A stretch of DNA of 18,741 nt from Eubacteriales bacterium (lineage in GTDB: Bacteria; Bacillota; Clostridia; Peptostreptococcales; Anaerovoracaceae), in assembly GCA_028680875.1 (NCBI GenBank), contig JAQUJQ010000009.1:1-18741 (forward strand). Direction: 5' to 3'. Under the pieces are notes generated by a model. It saw only the letters and a list, made by a program, of their open reading frames with translations. It was not told where the DNA came from and ran no database searches. Position 1 is the stretch's first letter. Every line of letters begins with the position of its first letter. Position numbers and translations under genes: made by a program. Below, in pieces: positions 13,993 through 18,741 of this stretch.

Positions 13993-16056
13993 ATGCCTAG
14001 ACAATTTCCTATAGTAAAAACAAGAAATATCGGTATAATGGCACATATTGACGCCGGAAAGACCACGACTTCGGAACGAATCCTGTTCTATACAGGAAAA
14101 ACCCATATGCTAGGTGAAGTTCACGAAGGTGCTGCAACCATGGACTGGATGGAGCAGGAACAGGAAAGAGGTATTACAATTACTTCTGCTGCAACAACAG
14201 CGCAATGGAAAGATTATAGGATCAATATCATTGATACCCCGGGCCATGTTGATTTTACGGTGGAGGTAGAAAGATCCCTTCGAGTATTGGACGGTGCTGT
14301 AACCGTACTATGTGCAAAGGGAGGAGTAGAGCCTCAATCGGAAACCGTTTGGAGACAAGCTGAGAAGTACGGTGTGCCAAGAATGATTTTTGTCAATAAG
14401 ATGGATATCGTTGGTGCTGACTTTAATCGGGTAGTCACCATGGTGAAAGATCGGCTGAAGGCCAATGCCGTTCCAATCCAACTTCCCATCGGCAGTGAGA
14501 ATAAGTTTGTCGGTATGATTGATCTTGTAGAGATGAATGCAGAAATTTATCGAGATGATTTAGGAAAGCAAATCGATATTTGTGATATTCCGGAAGAGCT
14601 TTTAGAAGAAGCAAAGAATGCAAGGCATACTCTCATTGAAACCGTAGCGGAAGCCAATGAAGAGTTGCTGATGAAATATTTAGAAGGGGAAGAATTAACC
14701 AAAGAGGAGATTAAGGCGGGAATTCGCGAAATGACTATTTCCGGACTACTTATTCCTGTTGTTTGTGGAGCCTCATATAAAAACAAAGGCGTTCAACCAC
14801 TTTTGGATGCCGTTGTAGATTATTTGCCTTCTCCGATAGACATTCCCCCCATTAAGGGAATTACTTTGAAGACAGAAAAGGAAGTGGAAAGGGAAGCAGA
14901 TGATAACGGACCATTTTCCGCTCTCGCTTTTAAAATTATGACAGATCCTTTTGTTGGTAAACTGGCATTCTTTCGGGTATATTCCGGTTCGCTGAAATCC
15001 GGTTCATACGTCTTCAACTCTACAAAGGGAAAGAAAGAACGGATAGGCAGGATTCTTCTAATGCACGCCAATCATAGATCGGAAATCAATGAAGTGTATT
15101 CCGGAGATATCGCTGCAGCCGTAGGCCTAAAGGACACTACCACAGGAGACACCCTGTGCGATGAGAAACAACCGATTTTACTGGAAACCATGGATTTCCC
15201 GGATCCGGTAATTGAAATTGCTATTGAGCCCAAGACGAAAGCAGGACAGGAAAAGATGGGAGTTGCATTGTCAAAGTTAGCGGAGGAGGATCCCACCTTT
15301 CGTACCTATACTAACGGGGAAACGGGCCAGACGATTATTGCAGGCATGGGTGAACTGCATCTTGAAATCATCGTAGACAGACTCCTCCGGGAATTTAAAG
15401 TAGAAGCCAATGTAGGTAAACCCCAGGTGTCTTATAAAGAAACACTATCATCAACGGCAGATGTGGACTACAAATATGCCAAGCAGACCGGCGGACGCGG
15501 ACAATACGGTCATGTTAAAATTCGGGTCTACCCAAGAGAGTCCGGGAGTGGTTACGAATTCAAGAACTCCATTGTAGGCGGTGTCATTCCCAAGGAATAC
15601 ATCTCCAAGATAGATGATGGGATTCGTGAAGCGATGCAGAGCGGACCTTTAGCAGGCTACCAAGTGGTGGATGTTGGGGTGGAACTATATGATGGATCTT
15701 ATCATGAGGTGGATTCTTCAGAAATGGCATTTAAAATTGCTGCATCCCTGGCCTTCCGTGAAGCTGCAAAGAAAGCAAATCCGGTTCTTATGGAGCCCAT
15801 TTTTAAGGTTGAGGTTACAGCCCCTGAAGAATATATGGGTGATATCATCGGGGATATTAGTTCCCGAAGAGGTAGAATTGAAGGGACTGATATGCTTTCA
15901 GGCAGTGTAATCATCAGAGGCTACGTACCTCTTGCAGAAATGTTTGGCTATGCTACAGATCTGCGTTCCAAGACTCAGGGAAGAGGGGTATACACTATGC
16001 AGTTTGATCACTTTGATAAACTACCCAATTACCTATTAGAAAAGATAAATAAGTAA
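13993..16056 (+). CDS. fusA: Elongation factor G
   Basis: EF-G is the GTPase that drives translocation of tRNA and mRNA on the ribosome and helps ribosome recycling. The 687 residues are of normal length. The G domain shows AHIDAGKTT (17-25), the switch I ending RGITI (59-63), DTPGH (81-85) and NKMD (135-138). Domains II to V follow, including the domain IV segment GGRGQYGHVKI and the C-terminal RGRIEG and GYVPLAEMFGYATDLRS stretches. ATG 13993 follows AAAGGAG (13979-13985) at seven bases. It lies 29 bases upstream of tuf copy 2. Confidence 0.99.
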   Translation: MPRQFPIVKTRNIGIMAHIDAGKTTTSERILFYTGKTHMLGEVHEGAATMDWMEQEQERGITITSAATTAQWKDYRINIIDTPGHVDFTVEVERSLRVLDGAVTVLCAKGGVEPQSETVWRQAEKYGVPRMIFVNKMDIVGADFNRVVTMVKDRLKANAVPIQLPIGSENKFVGMIDLVEMNAEIYRDDLGKQIDICDIPEELLEEAKNARHTLIETVAEANEELLMKYLEGEELTKEEIKAGIREMTISGLLIPVVCGASYKNKGVQPLLDAVVDYLPSPIDIPPIKGITLKTEKEVEREADDNGPFSALAFKIMTDPFVGKLAFFRVYSGSLKSGSYVFNSTKGKKERIGRILLMHANHRSEINEVYSGDIAAAVGLKDTTTGDTLCDEKQPILLETMDFPDPVIEIAIEPKTKAGQEKMGVALSKLAEEDPTFRTYTNGETGQTIIAGMGELHLEIIVDRLLREFKVEANVGKPQVSYKETLSSTADVDYKYAKQTGGRGQYGHVKIRVYPRESGSGYEFKNSIVGGVIPKEYISKIDDGIREAMQSGPLAGYQVVDVGVELYDGSYHEVDSSEMAFKIAASLAFREAAKKANPVLMEPIFKVEVTAPEEYMGDIIGDISSRRGRIEGTDMLSGSVIIRGYVPLAEMFGYATDLRSKTQGRGVYTMQFDHFDKLPNYLLEKINK

Positions 16057-16071
16057 AACGTAATACAATAT

Positions 16072-17317
16072 GGAGGGAAACCACAATGGCAAAATCGAAA
16101 TTTGAACGCACGAAGCCCCATGTCAATATAGGTACCATCGGCCACGTAGACCATGGAAAGACCACTTTGACTGCGGCCATCACGAAGACTTTAAACCAGA
16201 GATACGGACTGGGCCAAATGGTAGCCTTTGATCAGATTGACAAGGCACCGGAAGAAAAGGAAAGAGGTATCACTATAGCCACTTCACACGTGGAATATGA
16301 GACTCCCAACAGACACTACGCACACGTAGACTGCCCGGGCCATGCCGACTATGTTAAGAATATGATCACAGGAGCTGCCCAAATGGATGGAGCAATCCTG
16401 GTAGTAGCAGCAACAGACGGTCCCATGCCACAGACCAGAGAGCATATTCTTTTGTCCAGACAGGTAGGTGTACCCTACATCATCGTTTTTCTGAACAAAT
16501 GCGATATGGTTGATGACGAAGAGTTGTTAGATTTAGTTGAAATGGAAGTAAGAGAGCTGTTGGACAGCTACGAATTTCCGGGAGACGATACCCCCATCAT
16601 CAGAGGCTCCGCACTGGAAGCATTAAATAATCCGGAAGGCCCATGGGGAGACAATATAGTAGAATTGTTTGACGCAATAGACGGATATATTCCCGAACCA
16701 CAAAGAGCTACAGATAGACCATTCCTGATGCCTGTAGAAGACGTATTTTCCATCACAGGCCGTGGAACGGTAGCGACAGGCAGAGTGGAAAGAGGAGTTC
16801 TCAAAGTATCCGACGAAGTTGAAATCGTAGGCTTGAGTGATGAGAAGAGAAAAGTAGTAGTTACCGGTGTAGAAATGTTCCGTAAGCTGTTGGATCAGGC
16901 CCAGGCCGGCGACAACATCGGAGCACTGCTTCGAGGAGTACAGAGAACTGAAATCGAAAGAGGTCAGGTTCTTGCGGCACCCGGGAGCATTCATCCTCAT
17001 ACCAAGTTTTCGGCACAGGTTTATGTATTGAAGAAGGAAGAAGGCGGGAGACATACACCGTTCTTCAACGGCTACAGGCCCCAGTTCTTCTTTAGAACTA
17101 CAGACGTAACGGGAGACATTGCATTACCGGCAGGGGTGGAGATGTGTATGCCCGGGGATAACATCGAAATGAACATTGAACTGATTACCCCCATCGCCAT
17201 CGAAGAAGGACTTCGCTTTGCGATTAGGGAAGGTGGAAGAACTGTAGGAGCCGGAGTAGTTGCCTCCATCATCAAAGATTAATTACCAAGTATAATTAAG
17301 AATTAAAGGGACGGTCA
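16072..17317 (+). repeat. tuf direct repeat, copy B (partner 229-1474)
   Basis: This is the second copy of the 1246-bp near-identical segment. It begins at the GG of the tuf SD and ends inside the terminator hairpin. Outside it, flanking DNA is unrelated to that of copy A: fusA upstream here, against the tRNA leader there. Confidence 0.93.
16086..17282 (+). CDS. tuf: Elongation factor Tu, copy 2
   Basis: This is the second EF-Tu gene, last gene of the str operon. The protein is identical to copy 1 except at residue 397 (Lys here, Gln there), the penultimate position of 398. Motifs are at the same positions: GHVDHGKT 19-26, DCPGH 82-86, NKCD 137-140. At the DNA level there are three synonymous differences in codons 15, 16 and 22 and the codon 397 change. 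The SD GGAGGG lies eight bases before the ATG. Two tuf genes are common in bacteria and are thought to raise EF-Tu dosage. This copy is driven by the rpsL promoter; copy 1 is driven with tRNA-Thr. Confidence 0.99.
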   Translation: MAKSKFERTKPHVNIGTIGHVDHGKTTLTAAITKTLNQRYGLGQMVAFDQIDKAPEEKERGITIATSHVEYETPNRHYAHVDCPGHADYVKNMITGAAQMDGAILVVAATDGPMPQTREHILLSRQVGVPYIIVFLNKCDMVDDEELLDLVEMEVRELLDSYEFPGDDTPIIRGSALEALNNPEGPWGDNIVELFDAIDGYIPEPQRATDRPFLMPVEDVFSITGRGTVATGRVERGVLKVSDEVEIVGLSDEKRKVVVTGVEMFRKLLDQAQAGDNIGALLRGVQRTEIERGQVLAAPGSIHPHTKFSAQVYVLKKEEGGRHTPFFNGYRPQFFFRTTDVTGDIALPAGVEMCMPGDNIEMNIELITPIAIEEGLRFAIREGGRTVGAGVVASIIKD

Positions 17318-17357
17318 TTTTGTTTCATTAAGGAAGCAGGAAGACTGTCTTTTTTTA
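17305..17357 (+). terminator. Terminator of the str operon after tuf copy 2
   Basis: A 12-bp outer stem (17305-17316 with 17343-17354, including G-T pairs) is extended by an inner TGTTTC/GAAGCA helix (17321-17326/17333-17338) and runs into seven or more T residues (17350-17357). The left arm lies in the tuf repeat. The right arm is unrelated to that of the copy 1 terminator. Confidence 0.8.
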
Positions 17358-17400
17358 TTCCGTAGAACAAATATATAGACAGGAGGATCAATCCTGTACA

Positions 17401-17422
17401 ATATTGATAATATAATAACAAT
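17401..17422 (+). repeat. 22-bp AT-rich direct repeat, first copy
   Basis: This segment starts ATATTGATAATAT and ends ATAACAAT. It matches 17529-17550 at 21 of 22 positions, the difference being at 17414 (A here, T there). It lies upstream of promoter P1. In such AT-rich DNA chance similarity must be considered, but the length makes it notable. Confidence 0.6.
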
Positions 17423-17440
17423 AAATTGAAACAATTTCAA
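17423..17440 (+). repeat. Overlapping short dyads upstream of promoter P1
   Basis: AAATTG-AAA-CAATTT (17423-17437) and TTGAAA-CAA-TTTCAA (17426-17440) are two overlapping perfect 6-3-6 inverted repeats. They end seven bases before the -35 of the first promoter, a common place for an operator. The low complexity of the region keeps confidence low. Confidence 0.4.
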
Positions 17441-17447
17441 AAATACC

Positions 17448-17476
17448 TTGCAAATTATGCTAAGAAATAGTATAAT
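17448..17476 (+). promoter_or_regulatory. Promoter P1 upstream of the 48-codon gene
   Basis: TTGCAA (17448-17453), a 17-base spacer and a perfect TATAAT (17471-17476). It would give a leader of about 105 bases before the small gene at 17588, and that leader would include the second 22-bp repeat. Confidence 0.6.
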
Positions 17477-17528
17477 AATGTTGAAAACAAGAGGTTTAGA
17501 AAAAGTAGAGATTGAATAAACAAAAAAT

Positions 17529-17550
17529 ATATTGATAATATTATAACAAT
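17529..17550 (+). repeat. 22-bp AT-rich direct repeat, second copy
   Basis: This is the second copy of the repeat at 17401-17422. Here the core ATAATATTAT is a perfect palindrome flanked by ATTG and CAAT. It overlaps the -35 box of promoter P2, so a protein bound here could block or guide polymerase. Confidence 0.6.
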
Positions 17551-17560
17551 TAGTTATAAT
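17532..17560 (+). promoter_or_regulatory. Promoter P2 of the 48-codon gene
   Basis: TTGATA (17532-17537), a 17-base spacer and a perfect TATAAT (17555-17560) form a near-consensus promoter. Transcription should start near 17567, about 20 bases before the ATG. Confidence 0.75.
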
Positions 17561-17587
17561 TTTCAGATAATGGAAGGAGGAGGAAAA

Positions 17588-17734
17588 ATGAGAACAAAGA
17601 TTATGGAATACCTGCTTCGTGATGTAGAGAAAGTAAGTAAACATACCATTAAATTGATTCTGCCCGAGGAATCCCGTATCGATTTTATCATTAATAATGC
17701 GCTAATCGGTCCTCGAAGACTGGAAAAACAGTAA
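17588..17734 (+). CDS. Uncharacterised 48-residue protein
   Basis: This short gene reads from ATG 17588 to TAA 17732-17734. It has a very strong SD (GGAGGAGG just upstream), a near-consensus promoter (P2) about 30 bases before the ATG, possibly a second promoter (P1), and a 25-bp hairpin terminator 30 bases after the stop. Together these make it a credible single-gene unit. The protein starts MRTKIMEYLLRDVEK and ends ALIGPRRLEKQ. It is charged at both ends, has a short hydrophobic stretch (about 21-25) and a second (32-40), no signal peptide, no clear membrane span and no cysteine. I do not recognise a family. It could be a small cytosolic or membrane-associated protein; no function is proposed. 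Confidence 0.72.
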   Translation: MRTKIMEYLLRDVEKVSKHTIKLILPEESRIDFIINNALIGPRRLEKQ

Positions 17735-17764
17735 TAATATAAGAAGAGTATGGACGACAGATAA

Positions 17765-17827
17765 GACGGTCGGGGGCGGTCCTTTAGATTTTCGCATCTA
17801 AAGGACCGCCCTCGACCGTCATCTTTT
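17765..17827 (+). terminator. Very long hairpin terminator after the 48-codon gene
   Basis: The arms 17765-17789 and 17796-17820 are complementary over 25 bp with a single G-T wobble, closing the six-base loop TTTCGC, and are followed by ATCTTTT. It is GC-rich at its base in an AT-rich spacer. The stem is unusually long for a terminator, so a repetitive palindromic element is an alternative. Confidence 0.8.
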
Positions 17828-17866
17828 AACTATCATTTTCTGTTTATGGTTATTTTATGAATGCAC

Positions 17867-17895
17867 TTGCCTTGAGAGGGAAAAACATGTATCAT
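17867..17895 (+). promoter_or_regulatory. Possible promoter of the phosphate transporter gene
   Basis: TTGCCT (17867-17872), a 17-base spacer and TATCAT (17890-17895) lie downstream of the long hairpin and about 32 bases before the ATG. The -35 is weak. I saw no convincing Pho box in the gap. Confidence 0.45.
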
Positions 17896-17927
17896 CATCT
17901 AGGGAAACAATATTACAAGGAGAAGGT

Positions 17928-18741
17928 ATGACTATTACATTATTTGATTTCTTTCATCAGCTGATATCCAATCCGGCTTTGGCAATCACTACTATTTTGA
18001 CTCTTGGAGTTATTATGGTAAACGGTTGGACAGATGCTCCCAATGCCATTGCTACCTGTGTATCAACTCGCTCCATGGGCCCGCGTTCAGCCATTTTGAT
18101 GGCAGCGGTTTTTAATTTCTTTGGTGTCCTTGTTATGACTATGATCAATGCTACGGTAGCTATGACAATTTATAGGATGGTAGATTTCGGCGGAGATTCT
18201 CATGAAGCATTGGTAGCTCTTTGTGCTGCTTTATTTGCTATTGTTCTTTGGGCAACAGCTGCTTGGTGGTTTGGAATCCCTACCAGTGAAAGCCACGCCT
18301 TAATTGCCGGATTGTCCGGTGCGGCTATTGCGCTCCAAGGAGGTTTTTCCGGCATTAATCCTGCAGAATGGATAAAAGTTATTTATGGTCTTATTCTATC
18401 CACCGGTATGGGTTTTGGTGCCGGCTGGTTTTTTGTAAAAATTGTAAGCAATATTTTTAAAAAAGTTGATCGGCGTAAAACCCATGGGGTTTTTAAGAAC
18501 GCACAAATAGCCGGAGCCGCCGGTATGGCTTTTATGCACGGGGCACAGGATGGACAGAAATTTATGGGTGTATTTATGCTTGGTATGTTTCTGGCTCAAG
18601 GGCAGGCTCAGACTTCATTTGTGATTCCGGTCTGGTTGATGGTCTTATGTTCGGTCGTCATGGCCCTTGGTACTTCCATCGGCGGTTATCGAATTATAAA
18701 ATCCGTAGGAATGGATATGGTAAAACTGGAAAAGTTTCAGG
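17928..18741 (+). CDS. pit: Inorganic phosphate transporter, PiT family (3' end cut by window)
   Basis: PiT proteins move phosphate across the cytoplasmic membrane with protons or sodium. The 271 codons present are open to the window edge; full-length bacterial members are usually some 330 residues or more, so only the C-terminal part should be missing. The family signatures are clear: the N-G-x-x-D-A-P-N motif at 32-39, GIPTSESH at 116-123, HGAQDGQKF at 204-212 and GTSIGGYR at 248-255. Several hydrophobic membrane segments lie between them. ATG 17928 follows AAGGAG (17917-17922) at five bases. It is separated from the upstream small gene by a strong terminator, so it is a new unit. A PhoU-like DUF47 partner gene is often adjacent in other genomes but is not visible here. 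Confidence 0.96.
   Translation, partial: MTITLFDFFHQLISNPALAITTILTLGVIMVNGWTDAPNAIATCVSTRSMGPRSAILMAAVFNFFGVLVMTMINATVAMTIYRMVDFGGDSHEALVALCAALFAIVLWATAAWWFGIPTSESHALIAGLSGAAIALQGGFSGINPAEWIKVIYGLILSTGMGFGAGWFFVKIVSNIFKKVDRRKTHGVFKNAQIAGAAGMAFMHGAQDGQKFMGVFMLGMFLAQGQAQTSFVIPVWLMVLCSVVMALGTSIGGYRIIKSVGMDMVKLEKFQ

Noticed and set aside
13546..14106. Minus-strand open frame of 186 codons opposite rpsG and fusA
   Set aside because: It is an antisense shadow of conserved coding sequence, with odd composition and no SD.
229..17317. The two tuf repeats as flanks of a composite transposon
   Set aside because: The repeats are complete tuf genes with no transposase, terminal inverted repeats or target-site duplication. 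The enclosed genes are essential core genes.
17529..17550. A Fur or PerR box at the second 22-bp repeat
   Set aside because: The half-sites TGATAAT and ATTATAA are adjacent without the central base of the 7-1-7 pattern, so the spacing does not fit either consensus.
17358..17587. CRISPR array or tandem repeat locus in the AT-rich spacer
   Set aside because: There are only two copies of one 22-bp element, unevenly placed with promoters between them, and no regular spacers.
17928..18741. A truncated or broken phosphate transporter pseudogene
   Set aside because: The frame is intact with all family motifs up to the last base. It is incomplete only because the window ends.

Overview
The window is a core translation and transcription gene cluster from a low-to-moderate GC, Gram-positive-type bacterium, most likely a member of the Clostridia (Firmicutes). 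The assignment rests on gene order, a 49-residue CxxC-type L33, a short single-span SecE, a 138-residue S12, an RpoC without the proteobacterial trigger-loop insert, and strong AGGAGG-type ribosome binding sites before almost every gene. I cannot name the genus. All genes lie on the plus strand, and no minus-strand gene is credible.

Layout. (1) 1-1492: tRNA-Thr(GGU), a leader with possible RNA structure, tuf copy 1 and its terminator. (2) 1520-1792: a small membrane protein of the DUF1294 type, not usually part of this cluster. (3) 1816-5239: a promoter followed by rpmG-secE-nusG-rplK-rplA-rplJ-rplL, ending at a strong terminator. It contains a candidate L1-binding element just before rplA and an L10 leader with an attenuator before rplJ. 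(4) 5263-12817: rpoB-rpoC, driven by a strong promoter whose -35 box lies in one arm of a perfect 12-bp inverted repeat. (5) 12814-17357: the str operon rpsL-rpsG-fusA-tuf (copy 2), with its own promoter overlapping the rpoC stop codon, and a terminator. (6) 17358-17827: an AT-rich regulatory region with two good promoters and a 22-bp imperfect direct repeat, then an orphan 48-codon gene ending in a 25-bp hairpin. (7) 17867 to the end: the 5' part of a PiT-family phosphate transporter gene, cut by the window edge.

Functionally the block makes tRNA and EF-Tu (aminoacyl-tRNA delivery), EF-G (translocation), the ribosomal stalk and L1 arm (L11, L1, L10, L7/L12), S12 and S7 of the small subunit, L33, the SecE translocon subunit, NusG and the two large RNA polymerase subunits. 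The two tuf genes are direct repeats about 15.8 kb apart. By eye they differ at only five positions over about 1246 bp, the pattern expected from gene conversion.

I do not see a wholly new system such as a defence island, CRISPR array or mobile element. The parts least explained by textbook annotation are the operator-like inverted repeat at the rpoB promoter, the tRNA-tuf leader, the L1-like element before rplA, and the small orphan gene with its repeats. The usual S10 operon does not follow tuf copy 2.
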